A stretch of DNA of 64,000 bases from Coenobita brevimanus (GCA_032717465.1 CM064655.1:20898051-20962050), one strand, 5' to 3'. Numbered from the stretch's first letter, positions 38,643-50,904 are shown. The notes: generated by a model from the sequence alone, not told the origin. Made by a program: numbers and translations.

Positions 38643-38731
<89 letters not shown>
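38516..38731. repeat. Palindrome of (GT)n and (CA)n arrays
   Basis: (GT)n at 38516-38595 and (CA)n at 38645-38731 are separated by 49 bp of unique sequence. The two arrays are reverse complements of each other, so they could pair over about 80 bp. Confidence 0.95.
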
Positions 38732-39358
38732 AAACACACAAATACAGCTTCTGGCAGTATTCAGAAGACCAAACATTGCTACTTTATCATCGCTTAAACC
38801 GAGATTATCATTAACAGTTTTGCAGGTAAGTGTTTTCTTCAGGTGATTATAATCACCTGAAGGTTATTCAGAAAAACGTACTTGAATGGCCATTTGCTCT
38901 CTCTCTCTCTCTCTCTCTTTCCCATCAGTGCCTAGTATTCTGGTAAATCTAAACGACACTTAATCTAGGCGGTCCGTCGGGTCTTCTCTCCCGGGTCTGA
39001 ATAATATAAAACTGGTCTCCTTGGCTGGGTCTGGGGTGTGACTGGGGTGTGGGCAAGGGGTGAGGCAGGAGGAATGGCAAGGGGTAAGGAAGGAAGGACA
39101 AGGTGAAGCAGAGAGAGAGGGCATGTGTGAGGCTGAAAGAAAGAGTGGGGTAAGGCAGAAGACATAAGGCAGTGGAAGGCAAAGGGGTAAGGCAGGAAGG
39201 CGAAGGAAGGCAGAGGTAAGGGTTGGAAGGTAAGCAAGGAAGGACAGTGGGTGAAGGAGAGGATAGGCAGAGAGCGAGGTAGAGGGTGAGCAGAGGGGTG
39301 AGACAAAGAAGGAGGGGGAGGAGAGCTTAGAGTTTGGTGGGAAGATGAGAGGAAAGGC

Positions 39359-39490
<132 letters not shown>

Positions 39491-39698
39491 TGCAAAACTC
39501 CTGGGTATGCATAAACAGACGGGACAAGGGGGGAGGGGGGAGGGGGGAAGGGGGAGGATAGGAGGGGGACGTGGTTCAGGGTACAGGAGATGGGGAGGGG
39601 GAAGGGGAGGGAAAAGGGGGAGGTGATGGGATATGGGGATATGAAGGAGATGGGATAAGGATAAAGAGCAGACAGGACTGGAAGGAAACAGAAGAGAA

Positions 39699-39756
<58 letters not shown>

Positions 39757-39799
39757 GATGAGGATGAGGAGGAGGAGGAGGGTGTTGAAGTGGAAGGAG

Positions 39800-40085
39800 G
39801 AGGAATACAAAGGAAAGGAAACAGCAACAGACCTTATGGTCCTTTCGGGGCTGCTTGTTACAGAGTAGGCTATGAATACGAGATGTAATTTTACATGCTG
39901 AAAAATAAGGATAGTAAAGCAAGAAGGTTCCGCCTCCAAGCCCTCCAGTTAAAACTGGCAGGAAAAAATGAGAAAGACCAGCATGCGTCATGGATAAACT
40001 GACATGGAAATTTCATAGAAAAGACTGAAAAGGAAAAGTTACATTCTATATATACTTTATAAGCTACCAGTTTGAATCACTTGAT
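39800..40085 (-). repeat. Dispersed repeat, copy 3 (3' end of LINE E type)
   Basis: The minus strand reads CAAACTGGTAGCTTATAAAG...AGCCCCGAAAGGACCATAAGG...GTTGCTGTTTCC with a CCTTTGTATTCC tail. It parallels 36448-36760 over about 280 bp. No reverse-transcriptase sequence accompanies it, as expected of a 5'-truncated copy. Confidence 0.85.
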
Positions 40086-40089
40086 TCCT

Positions 40090-41147
40090 CTCTCTCCTCC
40101 CACACATAATCTCAAGGCTGAAGTAGAAGGAGGAGGAGGTTGAAGTGGAAGGAGGAGGAGGAAGTTGAAAGGGAAGGAGGAAGAGGAGGAAGCTGAAGTG
40201 GAAGGAGGAGGAGGTTGAAGTGGGAGGAGGAGGAGGAGGTTGAAGTGGGAGGAGGAGGAGAAGATATACAGTAGTATGAAATAAAAGGAAAGAGAGAAGG
40301 ACAAATTTAAGAAGGACGAAGAAGAATAGAAGAAGTGGCGATAAAAGATGAAGATGTTCGGGAAAAAGCGTTGAAGAGAAAAAATGAAAGGATAAAGAGG
40401 TTGAGCTGAGAGAAGCAGGAGATGGGACTGGGAAAGATGAAGGAAAGAAGGAGGGAAGGAAGAAGAAGAGGAGAGAGGAAGAAAACGGGAAAAAGAGGAT
40501 GGAACTGATGTAGAGAAGGGAAGAAAAGGAGAAGAAAGGATGAGGAAATATGAAGAGAAAGATAAAGGTGAAACAGGAAGAAGAGGAAGAAGAAAAGGGA
40601 GAAGGCAAAGAAATGAAGGTAAAGGTGAGGGAGGAAGTAGAGGAGGAAACAAGCGGAGCGAGGGAGGAAGAAAGGAGGTAAAGGTGAGCGAGAGAGAGGA
40701 GGAAGCTGACCATTTCCTCGATGTGTGGATTCCCCACCCAGTTAGACCTCTTTCCGACCCCTCTCCTTCTCTCCTCCTCTCCCTCACTGCCCTTCCTTTT
40801 CTCTCCCCCTCCCCCTCCTCCCTGCACGACTCCCATTTCCCCCTTCTCTCCCTCACCTTTCTCCCTTCCTCTTCTCACCCTTCCATCTCACTTTATCTCT
40901 TCCATCCTCCCTTGCTTCCATCCCCCTTCCCTGCCCTCCCTCCTCTTCTTCTCCGTTCCATTACTTCTCCTCTGGCAGCCACTTCTTCCTTTTATTTTCA
41001 CCCCTTCCTCCCGCCTTTCTCTCCTGATCTACTTCCTTCTCCTCTCTTCCTCCTCCCCCAGCCTGCCTGCTTGCCTTCTCCACCCCCTCTGCTCTCTCCC
41101 TCACTTAAGTGCCTTCTGCCCTTTCCAGGGTCCTTCCTTCCCTTCCC

Positions 41148-41206
<59 letters not shown>
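40090..41206. repeat. Polypurine block switching to polypyrimidine, ending in (CA)n
   Basis: The plus strand is G/A-rich from about 40090 to 40720, then C/T-rich from about 40740 to 41150. It ends in a (CA)n array at 41152-41206. No gene. Confidence 0.85.
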
Positions 41207-41207
<1 letters not shown>

Positions 41208-41425
41208 GTACTGAGAACCTCCCAAAACAAACTGGATACAGTGATATGATAAAGAAGCAATAAAGATAAAATCAGTCTGAAATTACTACTTTACCCCTAC
41301 TAAACAACTCAATCCATCGCTGTCATCACAACGCCAGGGACCCATCTATCATCTCCACTCACCTCACCTCACTAACACATCGCAGACACTGGATTTACAC
41401 ATCATCTCAAGCCAACGCTCTCCCG

Positions 41426-41461
<36 letters not shown>

Positions 41462-42540
41462 GTATTTTTCACACAGGAGCTACTATTCAGAAACGCCTAA
41501 AATTGCCTTAATAGACAGACTGCTTGCTTTACTCCACCCACCTGACCGTCCTCCTCTCAGATTTAGATGCTTCCCCTCCTCTTCCTTTCAAGCTTAATTC
41601 CCCGAGTGGCACGTTAAGATTTTCGTTTACGTCACTAATGCAAAGAATGTTGATCTAAAATTTCTTGTAAGTTTATTTTGTACGATAAATTCTTGTGGTA
41701 GGTGGGGGCACTTACCATCCACCCACTCGATGTAGTGCTGCTCTCAGACGTCTGCCCTTTCCTCTCTTCCCTCCTCCTTTCCTTCCTTCCTCTTCTGTCT
41801 TTCTTTCCTTCATTCTTTCCTCTTCCTTGTGCCTACGAGTGACTTTATACTCCTCTTCTGTCTTTCTCTCCTCCATTCTTTCCTATTCCTTCTGCCAATG
41901 GTTACTCTACACTGAATGACAAAGCCAAATGGTTTCCTGTACACCAGGAAACCATTTACCACGCTGAGTGGTAACCATATAATCAAATTATGGCACCTGG
42001 TGGTTTGGTGGGTAATTAGGATGCTCCAATCGGATTGAGTCTTTGCAGGTTTATATCAAAGGGATGGTTGGGGTTTATTGCTCACGTAATGCCACTCAGG
42101 GATGAGTGAGGCTGGTCATTCATCGTAAATGCCGGGGACCAACTTGCCTAGCCTCGGGCTCCTACGCTTCTCATGGGGAAACACTCGATTAGGTGATGAA
42201 TGATGATGAATTCTTGTATTTTCTGCACGGTATGTAAAAATAAAAAAAGGCTGTAAATAAAATACAGGCAAGGTCTAATAAACAAAACAGATCCTTACTA
42301 GTTTTTTATGTCTCCTATGTTCATGAGAACAGAGCTTTTACAATTCCGAATAATGAATGAATGAATAATGGAGAGAAAAAATGAACTGTGGTGACTGGTT
42401 TACATGCGCCTGACAAGACTGGGCTGTTCCACTACCCGTTCCAGTAGTGTTCTGCCAGTCATGAATGGGAACTGATCCGTAGCGCCAAGGAGCACACTTT
42501 GTCACTGGAAAAGCACTCCTTGCTCAGACGCTGTCTGGTT
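41207..42540. other. No gene; hairpin cluster and a possible decayed SINE
   Basis: (GT)n lies at 41428-41459. At 41927-41957, AAATGGTTTCCTG and its exact reverse complement flank a 5-nt loop. Immediately after, TTACCAC-GCTGA-GTGGTAA forms a second small hairpin. From about 42000 to 42215 a segment with TGGTTTGGTGGGTAATT and CAGGTTTATATC, resembling eroded A and B boxes, ends in TGATGAA repeats. That would fit an old tRNA-derived SINE, with low certainty. Confidence 0.5.
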
Positions 42541-42736
42541 CGGAGCTCTGGCCACTCTCTCTCTCACACTGGACTTAGTCTCAATTACTAAGGTTGATTT
42601 TTGCCAGTTTTTCCTTGTTTTCGGCTCTTTTGGACTTAGTCTCCAGCACAGAGAGTGAATTTCTTTCTCTTTCTGTGCTTGGGCTCTGACTCTGTCTCTG
42701 ACAGACAGCCACTGCCTGACTGTGAGAGTGTTTGTG

Positions 42737-42813
<77 letters not shown>

Positions 42814-42914
42814 TTTGGCCTGCCATTAGTGTCCCTCGCTGTAGTACGACGCCGAACCCTGAAGGGGTGCCGTTAGGGCACTTCCATGAAGGGGGGCCAT
42901 TAGGGCCTGGTTAA
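42540..42914 (+). other. Probable leader (5' UTR) part of LINE F, with a (GT)n array
   Basis: GC-rich, ORF-free sequence with words such as GAAGGGG and GCCATTAGGGCCTGG. It resembles in character the segment 44928-45060 on the other side of the Harbinger element. A (GT)n array occupies 42738-42806. Removing the Harbinger element would join GGGCCTGGT to TAAAGGAGGCAG and give one continuous leader. The outer 5' end was not found. Confidence 0.45.
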
Positions 42915-43392
42915 TACCCCGTTCACACATCGCCGAAAGAGAAGCCGAATGCATGCCGAACAGGCTTCGGGAAACGTTCGGCGGTCAATTCTGGGCTATT
43001 CGGCGCACTTCAGGAACGTTTCGGGGTGTTCGAAATGGGTTCGGGCAAGTCACCGAATATTTCATCAGACATGAAATATTCGGTGTGACTTGCCCGAACT
43101 CACTTCCTCGGGACGCCCTCGGGTCGCATTCGGTAATCCTTCGGTATGCATTCCAAGCATTCAGTATGCATTCGCCGATGCATCGCCGACAAAATGACCG
43201 TTAAAAATCGGTACGATGTCGGCGATGAATCGGCGAATATGGACAGAATACATACCAAAATTATACCGATTGTCCCAAGAATGTATACAGAATTTTGAAC
43301 ACCGCCCACCGAGGCATATATAAAAGACCAAAGCATCCCAGTCACACTTTCCAGAGCTAGGAGAACGGGCGCACTACAGCATCTACAGCAGA

Positions 43393-43464
43393 ATGGAGGC
43401 GGCATCCGAAGACCTGTTCCCAGAAGACTCCAACCCCCACTTCCAAGATTGCCGCCAAGATTGA
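43393..43464 (+). pseudogene. Possible stub of the second Harbinger gene
   Basis: A TATATAAA box at about 43317-43324 is followed about 70 bp later by an ATG (43393-43395) and 23 codons beginning MEAASEDLFPED, with a TGA at 43462-43464. Harbinger elements normally carry a second gene for a Myb/SANT-type protein transcribed away from the nuclease. Position and orientation fit, but the stub is too short to show a domain. The remainder would have been lost in a deletion. Confidence 0.35.
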
Positions 43465-43505
43465 TATATAGACACGTCTGACATTTGTAGACATCAAAAT
43501 TTCAC

Positions 43506-44708
43506 TTACCTGTTCGCGAGGATGCTGAAGGCGTTCTCGACCACTCGTCTTGCTCTGGAGAGGCGGTAGTTGTAGATGCTCTCCTCGTAGGTGTGACCTT
43601 GGTTGGGGAAGGGCTTCATCAACCATTCTTGAAGGGCGAAGGCATTATCTCCAACGATGAAGTAGGGCACTGGGCGTTCGCCGTCAATCAGAGGTTCTTG
43701 GGGAGGCAGTCGAACTTGGTTATTCGAGAGCGCTTTGTGTAGGGTTGAGTTGGTAAATATCTGGGCATTGCAAGTTGCCCCATTGGCACCCACATCCACA
43801 AACATGAATTTGTAATCATTGTCGACCACAGCAAGCAGGACCAGGGAGAAGAAATCCTTGTAGTTGTAGTAGTAGGATCCACTTTTGCTAGCAGCACGCA
43901 TACGAATATGCTTCCCATCTATCATTCCAAAGGTGTGATGAAACTGCTACCTTCGTGGGAAGCTCTTCGCAACTTGTTTCCATTACTCGGCTGTCGATGG
44001 GCAAACGATCACCTTGTCCATGTACTCAGCGATGATGGCCTCACACGTCTCGTACACGATGCAGGAGATAGAGTTGGGAGGTACTCGGAATCCAAAGGAA
44101 AGGCTGCGGTAGTTGTCCCCAGTGGCCAGGTACCTGAGGGTGATAGAGAGCCTCAAACCTGCCTCCAAGGGCTCCCGCCAGAAGGTGCACTGCTTCTCGA
44201 TGCGAGGACGAATTCTCTCAAGGAGTTCACAGAAGAGGTCCTCGTCCATGCGTAGGAAATTGCGAAATGATGTCCTGTCCTCCAGTATCAGCTCCTGCAG
44301 AAGGTTCTCCCATTGGCCAAATTCTTTCCGTCGTTGAAGCCAGTCACGGGACCAACAGGACCTCTTCTGGCGAATCTTGCGCCTCCTCCGGGGTGGGATG
44401 TGGTCTTTTTCCTCGTCTTCCAGGTACAGGTAGGTCAGATACTTGACGCAGAGCAGGGAGTCCGTCTGTGCTTTGCTCACAGGGCCACGGCTTGCTTGTT
44501 GACTTCGCTGGGGATGACTGCTGTGATGTCCATTGTTGCTCTGTTGGAACTGGGAGTGTGATGGGCTTTTTGGTATGCGCATATATATACACCCCTGGGT
44601 GGGCGTGGGATGTTCGGTATGCACTCGGGATGCCCTCAGTACAGCATTGGCGATGCATCGCCGATGCTGTACCGATGTCGCACCGAAACAATGACGGTTA
44701 ATTTTCAA
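43506..44708 (-). pseudogene. Harbinger DDE nuclease, two in-frame stops
   Basis: One minus-strand frame covers the protein. The N-terminal part has the family-type segment FRMDEDLFCELLERI-like (here RMDEDLFCELL), LRYLATGDNYRSLSFGF and a basic PRRRRKIRQKR stretch. TAA (43983-43985) and TAG (about 43941) interrupt the frame just before the catalytic region, the second where the family usually has Trp. The DDE triad remains: Asp in IDGKH (43917-43919), Asp in VGDNAF (43647-43649) and Glu in VVENAF (43536-43538). The frame ends at a splice-donor-like AG|GTAAGT (donor 43504-43509), so a further exon may have existed. A minus-strand TATA box lies at 44581-44590, downstream of the first Met of the frame (44708), so the true start is uncertain. 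Confidence 0.9.
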
Positions 44709-45160
44709 AATAGGAGTTTCGGGTTGGCGTCTGTGCGCATTCTGTTTGTGTTCGATTTGCGTTCGGTTTGCATTCTATTTCGTCGGTATACTGTCGGCGA
44801 CATCAAACAGACAGCAGACAGAAAGGCCAAATTCGGGCAGTTTGGGCCCGATTCTGGCCGAATCCCGGCCGAATACGGTTCGGCACGCATTCGGCATTTC
44901 ATTCGGCGATGTGTGAACGGGCCCTAAAGGAGGCAGTGAGGGCGGCTCTTATAGATTAGGGAAGTCCCGAAAGGGGCAGTGGCGGGGACTCCCACGTCGC
45001 CCTTTGGAGGGCAGGGAGCATAGGTTGCCCGTCACTGTAGGGAACTAGGCCATTTTTACGGTTTATTGTTTTCCGGTTTTCAGAGTGAGTGTTGGTGTAC
45101 CTGTCTGGGTGTCTGTGTGAGTGACGTCTGTGTGTGTTTGTGTGTCTGTCCCTCAGGGAC

Positions 45161-47233
45161 ATGGGAAGGACACAGATCCCCCGGCCCACGGGCCCAGCCC
45201 GTCAAACCCCTTCCCAGCAGAGGACGCCTCGCCCTGCTGCCCTGCCAGGCACGAAGCGGGAGCGGCATCTCTCAGATGCTAGCTCCCACTCGTCGACGTC
45301 TGGCGACGCCTCTGACTCCCCTCCTTCTCCTAGGCTTAAGGGGACTGTTCCCCACACACGGCATGTCGCCTCAGGCCCCCCTTCCACTTTGGCATGTGCA
45401 ACCAAGGTTGCACGTGTGCATGAGGCGATGGAGGACGATGCTTCGGCTCCTCCTCCTGTTCCCAGAGCTAAGGCACAGACCTCTGGTGCCACCCATCCAG
45501 CTGCCTCTCCCTCTAAGTGCCCGTTCAGTCAGGCACCAACCTCTGCCAAGGTGTCACCACCTACTGCCTCGGCTGCACACGATGCAGCCCGTGCTGCAAT
45601 TGCACCAGCTACTGTTGCCTCTCCTGCTGGAGCTGCCCTTTCTGCTACACCCGTCGACTCTCCTGATGCCGACGGTTTCATCCCTGTGACACGAAAAACA
45701 CGACGAGCGCCACAGGGAAATGCTCACTCTCCTGCATACAGGACTTTGGTGCCACGGCAGCATCCCTCTGCAACTCGCCCTTCAGTCTCAGTTGCACCTC
45801 CTCCTCCTCCTCGCTCGTCCTTCCCGGCCTTTCGCGTTCCTCTCCAGGAGGGATACAAGACCAGCTACGATGCGGTAGCGGCGTTGGAGAACCACCTGCC
45901 AGGCCTCGTGGCCACGAATCGCTACGGCTGAGACAACAGCTGCGTGCTGATCCCCACCGAGGAGGAGTCATACCTTCGGCTGAGGGCAGTGGTAGAGGAG
46001 GAAGCACCCATTATAAATATAGTGGAGCTGTCTCCAGGAGGACAAACTGTCAAGGCAACAGTCATGGGATATCCCTGGCGTATGCCGGTGGATATCCTCT
46101 TACTGCACCCTCTTGTCGAAGCAGCAGAGCACTGCCAGACTCAGAGGACACGGGAGGAGACGCTGCAGGTCTGTGTGACCCTCCGCGGGCCTCTAGTGCC
46201 ATCCCTCGACCTGGGCAATTGGGGCACTTTTCATCTCCGCCCCTTCACGCCAGAACCGCTGCGCTGCTACCGGTGCCAACGCTTCGGGCATCATCGTGCC
46301 ACCTGCAACTGCCCCGTCATCTGCGGTATGTGCAGTGGAACGCACAACACAGACAAATGCCTGAAACGGTTCAAGGTGAAGGAACCGGTCACTGCCAAGT
46401 GCCCCAACTGCTCAAGGAAACATCACGCCTGGCACCGCAATTGCCCTGCGAGACTTCGCCGTGTGGAGCAGGGACAGGAGAGACAGGTTGCATTCGTGCA
46501 AGAGCAACTGGCCGCCAGTGCAACTCCAGCTCCCCCCAGCACTTTCATATGGGGACAACAACGCTGCCCTCTTGCTCCGCGCCCACCAGCCTTCCGCAAT
46601 CAAGACTTTCCTCCCTTGCCCTCAGCTCTCACGGTGAGCCAGACCACTGCAGAGATTCACTGCCCGCCGCAGTCCAGCCTCCCATCGCCACCCAGGCCGA
46701 CGCTCAGTCCGCCACCTACGACTTTGCCACCAAAACCCAGCTCAGTGTCCAGCCCACCCACTGCCCCTGTTTAACCTGTCATAACATTCACACAGGAGGA
46801 CATAAGAGATCTGGGATCCCAAATCGCCGTGGCTGTTGCCAAAGTAGTGTCCATAAAGCTGGGGATCACCATAAAGGCGGCTGCGATCAGCTCTACTGCA
46901 GATCGCATAATAGACGAGGCGATCTCCATGAAGCTGGAAGGCCTCGGTGCCAAGCCTGCCCTTCGCCACCATGCTCACTCTTCAAGGGGGAAACGGGCTT
47001 CCCCACGCAAGCCAGCCCGCTCCTTCAAGCGGTCCAAGCCCCGCAGTTCAGCAGCTCTATCTGCAGCCCCTCACCGGACCCAACCTTGCCCCCTTCAAAG
47101 AGACAAGTCTCCACCCTCGGTGGAGACAATTATGGACATAGCCTCAACTCAGACGTCGGAGGCGGGTCGTCTCTGTCTCTCCCCAGATGGCAGGACTCCT
47201 CCTCCCTTAGACTCCTCCAGTGGAACTGTTTAG
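45161..47233 (+). pseudogene. ORF1 of LINE F: gag-like zinc-knuckle protein, two stops
   Basis: I take ATG 45161-45163 as start because the product begins MGRTQIPRP and no better in-frame Met lies nearby. The first 200 or so residues are rich in Pro, Ser and Ala. A conserved-looking region (VPLQEGYKTSYDAVAALE onward) follows and is cut by TGA 45929-45931. Three zinc knuckles begin at codon 369: CX2CX4HX4C (46265-), CX2CX3HX4C and CX2CX3HX6C. A TAA at 46772-46774 follows, but the same frame continues with a coding-like stretch (FTQEDIRDLGSQIAVAVAKV) to TAG 47231-47233. The whole frame is 690 codons. ORF1 proteins of this kind bind the element's RNA. Whether the TAA is the true end is open. Confidence 0.8.
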
Positions 47234-50200
47234 GAGCACGGCACAAGCTCCCACTCTTGCAAGAGGCGGCCGAGAAGGACCACCCGCATGTCATCCTACT
47301 GCAGAAGACCCTGCTCCCAGACGGTTCCACATTTCGTCTCCCGGGTTACACCACCCATCTCCTCCTGTACGTTCGTGGTGTCACACGGGGATGTGCTGTT
47401 CTGGTTCAGGACCACATCGCGTGCACGGATTGTGAACCCCCTCCTTTCTGTGGACCTGATGTGGAGGTTCAAGGTGTGGTTCTCCATCTGGCTACGTCGC
47501 CCCTTACGGTATATAATGTCTACCGGAGCCAGAGGGGCACCCTGGAGTTGGAAGATCTGTTCTCCCAGGCTGCCAGGGGAGCCGTATACATAGGGGGCGA
47601 CTTTAACGCCCACCACGCCTTTCTATCTTCGCCTCTTCAGTCCAGTGAAGCAGGACGGCACATCTCTTTGGTTCTGGAGGAGATGGGTGGTGTCTCCCTA
47701 TTAAATGATGTGGCAGAACCCACCCATATTGGGGGAGGTTGCCTCGATCTCTCCCTTGTGTCAGCACCACTTGCGGCCTTGGGGTCATGGTCACTCCACC
47801 CCCACCTTGCGAGTGATCACTTTGCCCTTATGGTTGATCTACTTCTCGCTCCCCTCCCGCCACCCCCACCTCCACCACCACGGTGGGACCTACACCGGGC
47901 GGACTGGACGGCCTTTGCCCGTGCTCTCACAACGGCCTTTGAGACGTCCCCTCCTGCCTCAGACCTCGAGAGCAGAGCAGATCAGGTAGCAAGTACTTTT
48001 GCACAAGCTGCCTCTCTTGCTATCCCGTTGCGGCAGCGCTCGACGAGGTGCTACCGAGACGGCTGGTTCTACTGCAACAGGGTCAAGGAACTGAACCGGA
48101 GGCTCAATGCAGCGTGCAAGCAGTACCGACGGCGCCGTACATCTCCGCACCGCCGGTACCTGGTTGCTGTTACACGGCATGTGACTTCCGAGAAGCGCCG
48201 CCTTAGGGAGGAGGCGTGGATCAGATGGTGTCGTACCCTAGACTCTCACTCCACTCTCCGCAAGATGTGGAGGAGAATCAGGTCCATCTCTGATCCACGC
48301 CCTCCTCCCCCTCCCTCCCATCCTGACCTTGCCGCTGAGGCCGGCCGTCTTGTTTAGCACTTCGCCGACTGCTCTGCGTCTTCCAATTTCCCGCAGTCTG
48401 CCAGAGCCCTGCAGGCGCAGCTGTCCCCCTCTCGTGTTGTAGCTATCCAGGCAGCGTGTAATAGGCCTGACCCTGCTGACTGTCCAATTACCAGTGGGGA
48501 GCGTCAGAAAGCTCTGCAATGCAGGGAGGACACTGCGCCAGAGCTTGACGGGCTCACATACTCTGTTCTATCACACGCTGGAGATTGTGGTAGCAAGCGA
48601 CTGCTTGATCTGCTTAACCTCTCGTGGTCTGAGGGGCGTCTGCCAAGGTCGTGGAAGGCGGCTGTCATTCACCCGATTCCGAAGCCTCGTGATCCCGCTG
48701 CCATGCGCCCCATCTCCCTTCTCAGCTGTGTTGCCAAGACAGCTGAGAGGGTTGTGCAGGCTCGTCTTGCTTGGTGGCTGGGACCACTGCACCCAAGGAT
48801 TTACGCTTACCATCCTGGCAGGAGTACCACTCATTGCCTCGCATCACTCCTTGGGGAGCTGAGGGGAGGAAAGGGAATGGCTGTCTTCCTCAACCTCGAA
48901 AAGGCATTTGAACTGGCAAACCCCACTGTTATACTTGCGGCTCTTGCAGCAAGGGGTGTAGGAGGCATGCTCCTATCTTGGATCAAGGATTTTTTCCATG
49001 ATCGATCTGCGGGGGTCCGTTTTCAGGGGCATCTCTCAGCTTTTCGTCTCCATCCCAATGGCACCCCCCAGGGAAGCATCTTAAGCCCTCTCCTTTTTAA
49101 CATCTTAATGGAGGGGGTTTTAACCGTCGATTATGGGCCAGGCATCTCTCTCCTCTGCTATGCAGATGATTTGGCCCTGGTCTTCACGCGCTGAGATTGC
49201 TTCTCCCAGGCGTACTCTGCCCTGTCTCGACTCCGTGCCAAATGCAACGAGCTTGGATTGAAAATCAGTCTGGAAGAAACAAAGTGTCTGCCATTCGGCC
49301 TCTGTCCCCCAGACTTTCCACTGCTTCTCGGGGGTCACCAGCTTACTCTTGTCACTACACACCAGTATCTGGGGGTCTGGTTTGACCAGGGCCTAACCTT
49401 TGCAAGCCACGTCAGATACCTGCGGGAACGTGCTTCCACCCGCCTCGCTGCTCTCCGGTACCTTTCAAAAAGGAGCTTGGGGGCATCGTTTTCTGTCCTC
49501 CGCACATTTTACATTCACTCCACACGATCCCTGGTGGACTACGGAGCAATCTGTATGACTGGTCTCTCCCCACCTATCTCCAAGTCTTTGGAAGTTCTAC
49601 AGAACAATGCTCTACGTATCATGCTCGGAGCTCCACCTTGGACCCGTCTAGTGAATTTGTGTTTGGAGAGTGGGCTGCCACCACTGACGCACCGCATTGC
49701 GCTAACAATCACACTCCAGCTGGTGCAGCGCTGGCCTGATCTACCTGTCTCAACCATGCTCAAATGACTTTTGGGCCGTCCACCTGAGGCGCTTCCTCAA
49801 CGTGACTGGGCCCGAACCACAGCTGCCACCATTCACAATTTGGGAGCTGCTCCAAGCTTGTGCCAAGACCCTGATTCTCCTTTCCCTGGCTTTGAAGATC
49901 CACCACCTTGGACTCCACTCCCTTTCCATATCCTCAGTCCATCAGAGGCCAAACCTCGCTCTTCTATTCCTGCCATGATTCGTCAGGATGGTCTTAGTCG
50001 GGTGGCTGCTTTAGACTCCCTGGGTTCGGCCACCTACTTTACTGACGGCTCTGTTTCTCCTGATGGCTCTGCTGGATCTGCTTTTGTCGTGGGGAATTTG
50101 GTTAATCATGGCGCCTCTCCCCAGGAGTGTCTGCCTTCCAGGCAGAGCTTGCAGCCATTTTGGGTGCATTGTGCCATGCTCATCACCACCATTATAGATG

Positions 50201-50873
50201 TATCATTATCCATACGGACTGTCTTTCCTCCCTTCAACGGCTACGCTCTTTCTCCCTCCATGATAATGTGTTCCTCCTAACAGCAATTTACACGGTTTCT
50301 ACTCTTCTTGTCCAAAGGGAAGCCACTATCATACTTCACTGGCTCCCAGGTCATGTCGGGATTACTGGCAATGAAAGAGCTGATGACGCGGCACGCGCTG
50401 CCTGCTCTCATCCAGAGATAACATTCCCCCTCTGCCCCAGCCCCTCATACATTCTTGGAGCTCTAAAGGCAACCATAGGCAGGCTGTCCCGGAAGGAACA
50501 CCAACTCTGCATCTCGGGGGGCTCTAGCTCCGCAGACTGGTATGCCACTGCTACATCATACTCTCCCCTCCTGCCTCCTAAGGGCCTGCCTAATTATTTA
50601 GTAGTGAGAATACGGAGATTGCGCCTGGGGTTCCCCTGCTTCAAACAGATCACTGGTACGGAGCCTGATCCGTGTCCTCATTGCTTGGCCAGGTCCGATG
50701 TGCCTCTCGTACATTACCTCCTTCACTGCCCCGCTACATCTCTGCTAAGGTCTTGCCCCGATGGTGGCCATGCCCAATCGGGCGATGAATTTAGGGACGC
50801 TGCTGGCATTGTTGCCAGGGCACCTTTTAATGTTTTACTTAACATGGTTAGGGACTACCCTCCACCACGTTAA
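47207..50873 (+). pseudogene. ORF2 of LINE F: endonuclease-RT-RNase H, broken
   Basis: The endonuclease opens with LRLLQWNCLGARHKL and has IGGDFNAHH (about 47595) and LASDHFAL (about 47808). The frame, with stops TAG 48355-48357, TGA 49192-49194 and TGA 49765-49767, includes the reverse transcriptase (MRPISLLSCVAKTAERV, TPQGSILSPLLFNIL, CYADDLAL with YADD codons 49159-49170). The RNase H begins with FTDGS (Asp codon 50044-50046). A frameshift near 50125 precedes its other motifs, QAELAAI, HTDCLSSL and GNERADDAA, so all catalytic acids are present. The C-terminal CX2CX9HX4C motif is CPHC...HYLLHC. The frame overlaps the last 27 bases of ORF1 and has no obvious own ATG. Confidence 0.88.
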
Positions 50874-50904
50874 TTTCGGAATGAGCACTATATGTGCAAC
50901 TGTG

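Larger units (their letters stand above)
42915..44924 (-). mobile_element. PIF/Harbinger DNA transposon, 2010 bp, internally deleted and inactive
   Basis: Terminal inverted repeats at 42915-42937 and 44902-44924 agree at 20 of 23 positions (core CCCGTTCACACATCGCCGAA). They are flanked by TAA (42912-42914 and 44925-44927), the three-base duplication typical of PIF/Harbinger. Further subterminal inverted repeats with GCCGAATGC and CGATGCATCGCCGA words lie inside both ends. The minus strand encodes the DDE nuclease. The plus strand retains a TATA box and a 23-codon stub that may be the start of the family's second, DNA-binding gene. At 2 kb it is shorter than usual autonomous members. Confidence 0.93.

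Noticed and set aside
46988..46994. GGGAAAC as a -1 frameshift site between ORF1 and ORF2 of LINE F
   Set aside because: The heptamer is out of phase: ORF1 codons there are GGG-AAA-CGG, whereas slippage needs G-GGA-AAC.
46219..47200. The upstream 300 or so codons of a 712-codon frame that runs into LINE F ORF2
   Set aside because: They overlap the zinc-knuckle coding part of ORF1 in another frame and show no domain. The real ORF2 similarity starts near 47207.
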